Positions 1 through 5,059 of a DNA stretch of 6,653 nt are shown one piece after another (the first letter of the stretch is position 1; each line of letters opens with the position of its first letter). Source of the DNA: PVC group bacterium. GTDB lineage: Bacteria; Verrucomicrobiota; Kiritimatiellia; SS1-B-03-39; PXDE01. The DNA lies in assembly GCA_003566475.1 (NCBI GenBank), contig PXDE01000386.1, positions 1 through 6,653 on the forward strand, given 5' to 3'. The translations under genes and the position numbers were made by a program. The notes below the pieces were generated by a model. The model did not search any database and had not been told where the DNA came from. It saw only the letters and a list, made by a program, of their open reading frames with translations.

Positions 1-3
1 AGC

Positions 4-25
4 CGTATGTCCGGACAAGCATACG
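4..25. other. Stem-loop, 6-bp arms
   Basis: CGTATG (4-9) is the reverse complement of CATACG (20-25), with a 10-base loop. The palindrome GTCCGGAC (9-16) lies partly inside it. No T-run follows, so this is not a standard intrinsic terminator. It lies 9 bases before the larger stem-loop at 35-76, and the two may be parts of one structured element that continues to the left of the window. Confidence 0.4.
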
Positions 26-34
26 ACCGAGTAA

Positions 35-76
35 GCGCGGACCCAGTAGTCCGCTGTCTGTGACAGCGGACCGCGC
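35..76. other. Strong compound stem-loop with an alternative fold
   Basis: GTCCGCTGTC (49-58) and GACAGCGGAC (62-71) pair perfectly over 10 bp around a TGT triloop. An outer GCGCGG (35-40)/CCGCGC (71-76) pairing can close the same structure if the terminal inner pair at 49/71 opens. A competing fold is also visible: GCGGAC (37-42) can pair with GTCCGC (49-54), which excludes the main hairpin. There is no T-tract on either side. It could be a Rho-assisted or 3'-end-protecting structure of an upstream gene, a repetitive palindromic element, or a switching leader. The sequence does not decide between these. Confidence 0.55.
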
Positions 77-153
77 ATGGAACGAGCCTGCCTGGGCGGA
101 AGAGAAGCCATCGTCGAGCCTTTCTCCAGCCAGGCACCGGACACGCGCCCTCG

Positions 154-168
154 TCCCGCCCTGCGGGA
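154..168. other. Small GC-rich stem-loop
   Basis: TCCCGC (154-159) and GCGGGA (163-168) form a perfect 6-bp stem around a 3-base loop. No T-run follows on either strand. A stem of this size is not rare in DNA this rich in G+C, so its function is uncertain. Confidence 0.3.
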
Positions 169-192
169 ACAGCGAGGTACTGGCTGCCCACG

Positions 193-227
193 TTCGACAT
201 TCGGAGTTCGACATTCGACATTCTGCG
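193..227. repeat. Heptanucleotide tandem array, five units
   Basis: Five consecutive 7-bp units start at 193, 200, 207, 214 and 221. Units 1, 3 and 4 are identical (TTCGACA), unit 2 is the variant TTCGGAG, and unit 5 is the diverged TTCTGCG. The array is non-coding and lies about 190 bp before leuC. A second array with a different unit but the same unit order lies at 5567-5601. Heptanucleotide repeats of this kind are known in cyanobacteria (STRR sequences), and I recall similar ones between genes in the Planctomycetes-Verrucomicrobia group. Their role is unknown. Confidence 0.7.
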
Positions 228-382
228 GTTTCCCCGCGCCCCCCATCCGAGCAGCGGGAAGCAATCGCGTTGGTCCTTCGCATCGCAGTCCCTCATCCAC
301 CGTCCGCGATCAGGCGATCCGCTCAGGGATTGTGGCTGCGGGGACAGAACCCTGACTCTTCGGCGCCGTCCCCTGCCCCCGC

Positions 383-411
383 TTGCGCCCCGCCCCCGCC
401 CGGGCTATCCT
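383..411 (+). promoter_or_regulatory. Possible leuC promoter giving a leaderless transcript
   Basis: TTGCGC (383-388) and TATCCT (406-411) are separated by exactly 17 bp and resemble sigma-70 -35 and -10 boxes (3/6 and 4/6 matches). The -10-like box ends 8 bases before the leuC ATG, so transcription would begin at or next to the start codon. This agrees with the absence of any purine-rich ribosome binding site before leuC, where the preceding bases are mostly C and T. The individual matches are weak and could be chance. Confidence 0.3.
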
Positions 412-419
412 CCCCGCTT

Positions 420-1838
420 ATGCCCAAGACCCTCTTCGACAAGATCTGGGAGCGGCATGTCGTCGAGGAACTCCCCGACGGCACCTGCCTGCTCTACATC
501 GACCGGCACCTCGTCCACGAGGTGACCAGCCCCCAGGCCTTCGACGGCCTGCGCCTCAACGGCCGGACGGTGCGACGGCCCGAGCTCACGTTCTCGACCA
601 TGGACCACAACGTCCCCACCACCACCGAGGACCGCGAGCACATCCGCGACCCCATCTCCAAGGCCCAGGTCGAGGCCCTCCAGACCAACTGCCGCGAGTT
701 CGGGATCGAGCTCTATGGCATCGGCAGCGAGCGCCAGGGCATCGTCCACGTGATCGGCCCCGAGCTGGGCATCACCGTGCCCGGGCTCACCATCGTCTGC
801 GGCGACTCCCATACCTCCACCCACGGGGCCTTCGGATCGCTGGCCTTCGGCATCGGCACCTCCGAGGTCGAGCACGTCCTGGCCACCCAGACCCTCCGCC
901 AGAAGAAGCCCCGCACCTGCCGGATCGAATTCACCGGCCGCCTCCAGCCGCACGTCACCTCCAAGGACATGGTGCTCAAGCTCATCGGCCTCACCGGCAC
1001 CGCCGGCGGCGCGGGCTATGTCTACGAGTACGCGGGCGACACCGTGAGCGGGCTGTCCATGGAGGCCCGCATGACCATCTGCAACATGAGCATCGAGGGC
1101 GGGGCCCGCGCGGGCATGGTCGCCCCCGACGACACCACCTTCGCCTACATCACCGCCAAGGACCGGCCTTTCGCCCCCAAGGGCGAGGCCCTGGAGGAGG
1201 CGATGGCCCTCTGGCGGTCGCTGCCCTCCGACCCCGACGCGCAGTTCGACCGGGTCATCACCATCCGGTCCGACGAGATCGCCCCCCAGGTCACCTGGGG
1301 CACCACCCCCGGCATGGTCATGGACGTCACCGGCCAGGTTCCCGTCCCCGGCGAGGTGCCCGGCTACAGCCGGACCGACGTCGAGAACGCCCTCGCCTAC
1401 ATGGGCCTCGTCCCCGGCACCCCGCTCACCGACGTCCCCATCGACACCGTGTTCCTGGGGAGCTGCACCAACGCCCGGATTGAGGATCTGCGGGCCTCGG
1501 CCTCCATCCTTAAGGGCCGGAAGGTCGCCCCGACCACCCGGCTCATCGTGGTTCCCGGCTCCCAGCAGGTACGCCAGCAGGCCGAGGCCGAGGGGCTCGA
1601 CCGCGTGTTCACCGAGGCCGGCGGGGAATGGCGCTGGGCCGGGTGCAGCATGTGCCTGGGCATGAACCCCGACCAGCTTTCCCCCGGCGAGCGCTGCGCC
1701 TCGACCTCGAACCGCAACTTCGAGGGACGGCAGGGGAAGGGCGGCCGCACCCACCTGGTGAGCCCGCTCATGGCGGCGGCCGCCGCCGTCGAGGGGCATT
1801 TCGTGGACATCCGGACCTGGAACGGAGGAGCAGGCTGA
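420..1838 (+). CDS. leuC: 3-isopropylmalate dehydratase large subunit
   Basis: LeuC (472 aa) is the large, iron-sulfur subunit of isopropylmalate isomerase. With LeuD it converts 2-isopropylmalate to 3-isopropylmalate through dehydration and rehydration in leucine biosynthesis, in the cytoplasm. The frame is intact and near the E. coli length (466 aa). Aconitase-superfamily signatures are clear: TMDHNVPT near residue 60, GDSHTSTHGAFG near 125, and [4Fe-4S] ligands Cys349 (in GSCTNARIEDL), Cys409 and Cys412 (in AGCSMCLGMNPD). These match E. coli Cys347, Cys407 and Cys410. The ATG at 420 was chosen because homology (PKTLFDKIW) begins immediately after it. No Shine-Dalgarno sequence precedes it, so it may be translated from a leaderless mRNA. 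Its TGA overlaps the leuD ATG. leuA and leuB are not in the window. Confidence 0.97.
   Translation: MPKTLFDKIWERHVVEELPDGTCLLYIDRHLVHEVTSPQAFDGLRLNGRTVRRPELTFSTMDHNVPTTTEDREHIRDPISKAQVEALQTNCREFGIELYGIGSERQGIVHVIGPELGITVPGLTIVCGDSHTSTHGAFGSLAFGIGTSEVEHVLATQTLRQKKPRTCRIEFTGRLQPHVTSKDMVLKLIGLTGTAGGAGYVYEYAGDTVSGLSMEARMTICNMSIEGGARAGMVAPDDTTFAYITAKDRPFAPKGEALEEAMALWRSLPSDPDAQFDRVITIRSDEIAPQVTWGTTPGMVMDVTGQVPVPGEVPGYSRTDVENALAYMGLVPGTPLTDVPIDTVFLGSCTNARIEDLRASASILKGRKVAPTTRLIVVPGSQQVRQQAEAEGLDRVFTEAGGEWRWAGCSMCLGMNPDQLSPGERCASTSNRNFEGRQGKGGRTHLVSPLMAAAAAVEGHFVDIRTWNGGAG
1824..1830 (+). promoter_or_regulatory. Ribosome binding site of leuD
   Basis: GGAGGAG lies inside the 3' end of leuC, 7 bases before the leuD ATG. 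It is a near-consensus Shine-Dalgarno sequence and fixes the leuD start. Together with the TGATG overlap it indicates translational coupling, and it contrasts with leuC, which has none. Confidence 0.85.
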
Positions 1839-2485
1839 TGCAGGCGTTCACCCGGCATACCGGCGTGGTGGCGGCGCTCGACCGCTCCAACATCGACACC
1901 GACCAGATCATCCCCAAGCAGTTCCTCAAGTCCATCCAGCGCACCGGGTTCGGGCCCGCCCTGTTCTTCGACTGGCGCTACGGGTCCGACGGCCAGCCCG
2001 ACCCCGGGTTCCCCCTCAACCGCCCCGAGGTCGAGGGCCGGTCCGTGCTTGTGGTCCGCAACAACTTCGGCTGCGGCTCCAGTCGCGAGCACGCGGTGTG
2101 GGCGGTGATGCAGGACGGGTTCCGGGTGGTGGTGGCCCCTTCCGTGGGCGAAGGCGACCGGCGGGTGGAGGCATTCGCCGACATCTTCCGCAACAACTCG
2201 ACCAAGAACGGCCTGCTCACCGTCGAACTGACCGAGGCCGAGGTGGACGAGATCTTCGGGATCGCGGAGAAGACCCCCGGACTGAAAGCCACCGCCGACC
2301 TCGAGTCGCAGACCTTCACCCTCCATGCCCCGGACGGTGACCGCGTGTACCGGTTCGAAGTGGATCCCACGGTGAAGCACAACCTGCTCCACGGTCTGGA
2401 CGACATCGCCCTCTCCCTCGAGCACGAGGCCGCCATCACCGCCTTCGAACAGACCCACGACCACCAGCTCCACCGGGCGGGTTAG
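1838..2485 (+). CDS. leuD: 3-isopropylmalate dehydratase small subunit
   Basis: LeuD (215 aa) is the swivel-domain subunit that completes the LeuC active site. Family features in order are the N-terminal HTGVVAALDRSNIDTDQIIPKQFL block, NNFGCGSSREHA (residues about 75-86), FADIFRNNSTKNGLL (from Phe113), and the C-terminal stretch HNLLHGLDDIALSL. The start is fixed by an ATG overlapping the leuC stop by one base and by a strong upstream GGAGGAG. The protein is 14 residues longer than E. coli LeuD (201 aa). Ten of these come from VGEGDRRVEA (residues 103-112), inserted between the usual APS and FADIF, which are normally adjacent. The frame is otherwise intact. The gene is co-transcribed with leuC and converges with the next gene. 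Confidence 0.96.
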   Translation: MQAFTRHTGVVAALDRSNIDTDQIIPKQFLKSIQRTGFGPALFFDWRYGSDGQPDPGFPLNRPEVEGRSVLVVRNNFGCGSSREHAVWAVMQDGFRVVVAPSVGEGDRRVEAFADIFRNNSTKNGLLTVELTEAEVDEIFGIAEKTPGLKATADLESQTFTLHAPDGDRVYRFEVDPTVKHNLLHGLDDIALSLEHEAAITAFEQTHDHQLHRAG

Positions 2486-2500
2486 GTCGGTCCTGACCTA
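2483..2500. other. Inverted repeat holding both convergent stop codons
   Basis: TAGGTC (2483-2488) and GACCTA (2495-2500) form a 6-bp inverted repeat with a 6-base loop. The left arm begins with the leuD TAG, and the right arm, read on the minus strand, begins with the TAG of the facing gene. Only 12 bp separate the two genes. It may act as a small bidirectional terminator, but the stem is short and has no T-run, so this is a weak call. Confidence 0.35.
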
Positions 2501-3058
2501 GGATCTCGGCCCATACCTGAGGACCACGGCCCCCGAGCCGAGTTCCGTGCGGCCCACGAGCTTGAGGTCGAGATGCCGCGACAGCCCCGCGAACAGGGCC
2601 GGTCCGTGGCCGGCCAGCCTGGGGTGCACGACGAACTCGAACTCGTCGATCAGGCCCAGCTCCGCCAGGGCCAGGGGGAGCTTCACCCCGCCCACCAGGA
2701 GCCCTTGGCCGGACGCCTGCTTGAGCCGCCGCACCGCCTCCCCCAGATCCCCGCGCAGGAGTTCGGCGTTCCAGTCGGCCCGGTCCAGCGTGCTCGACAC
2801 AACGTATTTCCGGGTCGCATGGATCGTCCGGGCGAAGGGCACCATCCAGGGTTCCATCCAATCCGGCCTCTCTCCCGTCTCCGCGATCCCCCGCCACGCT
2901 GCCTCCATCATTTCGTAGGTCACCCGGCCCATGAGGAGGGCATCCGCCCGTTCGAGGTTCCCGGCGTGATGGCGGTGCAGATCCCCGTCGGCGGGGATGG
3001 CCGTATGGTCGCAGCACCCGTCCAGCGTCACGTTGATGGAGTATCGAAGGGGTCGCAT
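2498..3058 (-). CDS. Dihydrofolate reductase family protein (RibD C-terminal domain type)
   Basis: This 186-aa cytoplasmic protein belongs to the family that groups dihydrofolate reductase with the reductase half of RibD. Members are usually NAD(P)H-dependent oxidoreductases, but most, including this one, have no assigned substrate. Visible features are YSINVTLDGCCDH at residues 6-18, the ALLMGRVTYEMM block at 40-51, the nucleotide-binding GGVKLP at 123-128, and GLIDEFEFVVHPRLAGHGPALF, the characteristic C-terminal block, at about 135-156. Length fits single-domain members. The ATG at 3058 has AGGAG six bases upstream and begins the conserved N-terminal strand. It stands alone on the minus strand, converging with leuD, with an insertion sequence remnant behind it. 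I see no folate or riboflavin genes nearby, so it should not be called folA or ribD. Confidence 0.88.
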   Translation of the reverse strand: MRPLRYSINVTLDGCCDHTAIPADGDLHRHHAGNLERADALLMGRVTYEMMEAAWRGIAETGERPDWMEPWMVPFARTIHATRKYVVSSTLDRADWNAELLRGDLGEAVRRLKQASGQGLLVGGVKLPLALAELGLIDEFEFVVHPRLAGHGPALFAGLSRHLDLKLVGRTELGSGAVVLRYGPRS

Positions 3059-3064
3059 CCTTTG

Positions 3065-3104
3065 CTCCTGAGCCGCACCCTACCGGTGGGCGCTGGGCTG
3101 GCAA
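3065..3104 (-). promoter_or_regulatory. Ribosome binding site and possible promoter of the DHFR-family gene
   Basis: On the minus strand, AGGAG (3069-3065) lies 6 bases before the ATG and is a good Shine-Dalgarno sequence. Further upstream, TTGCCA (3104-3099) and TAGGGT (3082-3077), 16 bp apart, resemble -35 (5/6) and -10 (3/6) boxes. A start near 3070 would give a very short leader. The ribosome site is well supported. The promoter is tentative. Confidence 0.45.
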
Positions 3105-3126
3105 AGCCTCGGTTCCACGGTGGGTC

Positions 3127-3228
3127 ATGGGCCAGCGGTCCCAGGCCCTGAACACCCGCCCCCGAAAGTCGTTGTACGACCTCACGCCCAATGAGATCTT
3201 CTACAAGAACGTTGCACTTGGAAAGTGA
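3127..3228 (+). pseudogene. IS30-family transposase, C-terminal remnant
   Basis: Reading from 3127 to the TGA at 3226-3228 gives a peptide that includes ALNTRPRKSLYDLTPNEIF and ends in NVALGK. IS30-family transposases end with this pattern: an LN-x-RPRK-x-L segment, a TP-x-E-x-F segment, then a short tail with VAL before the stop. The RPRK form distinguishes it from IS3-type tails (RPH.AL). Only about 27 residues from Leu at 3148 are recognisable. The rest of the transposase and the left insertion sequence end are missing, and the sequence before about 3127 shows no further match. The ATG at 3127 is only the first in-frame Met and does not imply expression. The remnant marks an old insertion followed by deletion. 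Confidence 0.7.
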
Positions 3229-3232
3229 ATCA

Positions 3233-3270
3233 GCGCAGCTTGCCCTACGAAGTGGCTGCGCGAGGTAGGG
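3233..3270. other. Two interlocked inverted repeats after the transposase remnant
   Basis: GCGCAGC (3233-3239) pairs with GCTGCGC (3255-3261), and CCCTAC (3243-3248) pairs with GTAGGG (3265-3270). The arms alternate, so the two stems either exclude each other or fold together as a pseudoknot. Both partners are offset by exactly 22 bases. The element begins 4 bases after the transposase stop codon and may be part of the right-hand insertion sequence end. Confidence 0.35.
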
Positions 3271-3292
3271 TTCATTCGGCCCGGCCCGCGTT

Positions 3293-3307
3293 TTCCGCGA
3301 AGCGGAA
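3293..3307. terminator. Hairpin downstream of glyA, possible terminator
   Basis: TTCCGC (3293-3298) and GCGGAA (3302-3307) form a perfect 6-bp stem with a 3-base loop, about 70 bases beyond the glyA stop codon on the minus strand. There is no T-run after the stem in the glyA direction. On the plus strand a TTTT lies just before it. It is the best candidate for ending the glyA transcript but does not meet the standard intrinsic-terminator pattern. Confidence 0.3.
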
Positions 3308-3323
3308 GCACGCGGCGGTTCAC

Positions 3324-3359
3324 CCTCCGCGGACCTCTGTACCCTCTGCGATCGCTGTG
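3324..3359. repeat. Degenerate ~10-bp phased repeat next to the glyA stop
   Basis: CCTCCG (3324), CCTCTG (3334), CCTCTG (3343) and the weaker CGCTGT (3353) recur at steps of 10, 9 and 10 bp. On the glyA strand this reads as repeated CAGAGG-type units. I recall similar CAGAGG repeats between genes in Verrucomicrobia and Planctomycetes, but this is memory and not a search. It lies 17 bases beyond the glyA stop codon. The function is unknown. Confidence 0.45.
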
Positions 3360-3376
3360 GTCGGATGGGCTGCGAC

Positions 3377-5059
3377 TCAGGGCAGCGGGAAGCTCCGGGG
3401 GAGGGCGCGGACCTGGGCCTTGGTCTCGCGGGCAAAGTCGGGGTCGTCGGGGCGTTCGAGCACCTGGCCGATGAGGGCGGCGATGGCTTTCATCTCGGGC
3501 TCGCCCATGCCCCGGGTGGTGACGGCGGGCGTGCCGATCCGGATGCCGGAGGTGACGAACGGGCTCTTGGTGTCGAAGGGGATGGCGTTCTTGTTGACCG
3601 TGATCCCGGCCACGTCGAGCACGGTGGCGGCGGCCTTGCCGGTGAGCTTGCGGGCGCTGACGTCCACCAGCATAAGATGGTTGTCGGTGCCGCCGGAGAC
3701 GATGCGGAAGCCCAGCCCGGCCAGGGCCTCGGCCAGAACCTGGGCGTTGGCCACCACCTGCCTGGCGTAGGCCTTGAACTCCGGCCGGAGGGCCTCGCCG
3801 AAGGCCACCGCCTTGGCCGCGATGACATGCATGAGCGGCCCGCCCTGAAGCCCCGGGAACACCTGCTTGTCGATGTCGGCGGCATACGTCTGTCGGCACA
3901 GCACGATGCCTCCCCGGGGGCCGCGCAAGGTCTTGTGGGTGGTGGAGGTGACGAAGTCGGCGTGGGGCACGGGGCTGGAGTGGGCGCCGCCGGCGACAAG
4001 CCCGGCGATGTGGGCCATGTCCACCATGAGGTACGCCCCCACCGCGTCGCAGATCTCGCGCAGGCGCAGGAAGTCGAACTCGCGCGAGTAGGCGCTGGCC
4101 CCGGCGCAGAGCAGCTTGGGCCGGTGGGCCTCGGCCAGCTTCCGCACCTCGTTGTAGTCGATCCGCTCGGTCTCCCGATCGACTCCGTAGGGCACGATGT
4201 TGAACAGGCGCCCGGAGAAGTTCATGGGGTGGCCATGGGTGAGGTGGCCGCCCTGGTCGAGGCTCATGGCGAGAATGGTGTCGCCGGGCTGGAGCACGGA
4301 GAAATACACGGCCATGTTGGCGGAGCTGCCGCAGTGGGGCTGGACGTTGGCGTGCTCGGCCCCAAACAACTCCTTGACCCGGGCGATGGCCAGACGCTCG
4401 GCCGTGTCGACATGCTCGCAGCCGTTGTACCAGCGCTTGCCCGGATAGCCCTCGGCGTATTTGTTGGTCATCACCCCGCCCTGGGCGGCCCGGACAGCCG
4501 GGCTGGCGTAGTTCTCGGAGGCGATCAGCTCGAGATTCTCGTCCTGGCGGATGCGCTCGAGGCCGATGGCGTCGAACAGCTCGGGATCCTGGGGCCAGAA
4601 CTGGTCCACCTCGAGGGCCTCGGCGGCCAGCGTCCTCATCTTGCCCACCCGCCGGTGGTGCCGGGGCTCCTCCGGCCCCGGGGTCTTCAGCCAGGCGTCG
4701 AGCAGCCCCTCGGCGGAGGCGGATTCGAGGATGTCCGCCCCCAGCACCATCACGTTGGCATCGTTGTGCTGGCGGGCCAGGTTCACCATGTCCGGGGTGA
4801 GGCAGAGGGCGGCCCGGATGGCCGGGAACTTGTTGGAGGCGATGCTCATGCCCATGCCGGTGCGGCAGATGAGCAGGCCCTGGTCGGCCTGGCCCCGGGT
4901 GACCGCCCGGCACACGGCCGCCGCGAAATCCGGGTAGTCGGTGGATTCCTCGCTGAAGGTGCCCATGTCCTCCAGCTCGTGGCCCAGCTCGCGGAGGTGG
5001 GCGCTGAGGTGTTCCTTGAGGGCGAACCCTCCGTGATCGCATCCGATGGCAAATTTCAT
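3377..5059 (-). CDS. rpiB-glyA: Ribose-5-phosphate isomerase B - serine hydroxymethyltransferase fusion
   Basis: One 560-aa frame contains two complete enzymes. Residues 1 to about 140 are RpiB, which interconverts ribulose 5-phosphate and ribose 5-phosphate: CDHGG at 7-11, catalytic Cys65 in ICRTGMGMS, His98 in RQHNDANV, and the usual C-terminal RHHRRV. Residues about 151-560 are GlyA, a PLP enzyme that moves a one-carbon unit from serine to tetrahydrofolate and yields glycine: ENLELIASENYAS from 174, Asp347 and His350 in VDMAHIAG, and PLP-binding Lys376 in TSTTHKTLRGPRGG. No stop codon lies between them. ATG at 5059 was chosen because it starts the RpiB fold, overlaps the phosphatase stop as ATGA, and has AGAGGA 9 bases upstream. 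An internal ATG at 4639-4637 (Met141) could give a separate 420-aa GlyA, close to the E. coli 417 aa, but only a weak purine stretch precedes it. A fusion protein, internal initiation, or both remain possible. Confidence 0.93.
   Translation of the reverse strand: MKFAIGCDHGGFALKEHLSAHLRELGHELEDMGTFSEESTDYPDFAAAVCRAVTRGQADQGLLICRTGMGMSIASNKFPAIRAALCLTPDMVNLARQHNDANVMVLGADILESASAEGLLDAWLKTPGPEEPRHHRRVGKMRTLAAEALEVDQFWPQDPELFDAIGLERIRQDENLELIASENYASPAVRAAQGGVMTNKYAEGYPGKRWYNGCEHVDTAERLAIARVKELFGAEHANVQPHCGSSANMAVYFSVLQPGDTILAMSLDQGGHLTHGHPMNFSGRLFNIVPYGVDRETERIDYNEVRKLAEAHRPKLLCAGASAYSREFDFLRLREICDAVGAYLMVDMAHIAGLVAGGAHSSPVPHADFVTSTTHKTLRGPRGGIVLCRQTYAADIDKQVFPGLQGGPLMHVIAAKAVAFGEALRPEFKAYARQVVANAQVLAEALAGLGFRIVSGGTDNHLMLVDVSARKLTGKAAATVLDVAGITVNKNAIPFDTKSPFVTSGIRIGTPAVTTRGMGEPEMKAIAALIGQVLERPDDPDFARETKAQVRALPRSFPLP

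Larger units (their letters stand above)
1..419. other. Non-coding region upstream of leuC
   Basis: I find no convincing gene in this stretch on either strand. An open frame continuous with leuC reaches back to base 60, but its translation before base 420 is low-complexity, matches no family I recognise, and runs straight through a heptamer repeat array. LeuC homology begins exactly at the ATG at 420. The region holds stem-loops at 4-25, 35-76 and 154-168, a heptamer array at 193-227, two overlapping weak inverted repeats at 323-373, and a weak promoter-like pair next to leuC. The stem-loops at the left edge may belong to the 3' end of a transcript that starts outside the window. Confidence 0.75.

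Noticed and set aside
193..227. CRISPR array or integron-type site
   Set aside because: Units are 7 bp and contiguous, with no spacers and no adjacent cas or integrase gene.
60..419. N-terminal extension of leuC by 120 codons from a GTG at 60
   Set aside because: The translation is low-complexity, runs through the heptamer repeat, and has no LeuC similarity. Homology and normal length begin at the ATG at 420.
383..1799. Long open frames overlapping leuC on both strands (383-1483 plus, 405-1799 minus)
   Set aside because: Composition is biased (Arg/Pro/His or Gly/Ala/Val) and no family is recognisable. leuC explains the region fully.
3061..3180. Possible tRNA or T-box element near the GGTTCCA-like sequence
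   Set aside because: No cloverleaf arms, anticodon stem or acceptor pairing could be found.
3028..3435. Minus-strand frame of 135 codons across the intergenic region
   Set aside because: Part of it is the antisense of the transposase remnant, and the rest crosses repeats and overlaps the start of the DHFR-family gene. No family match.
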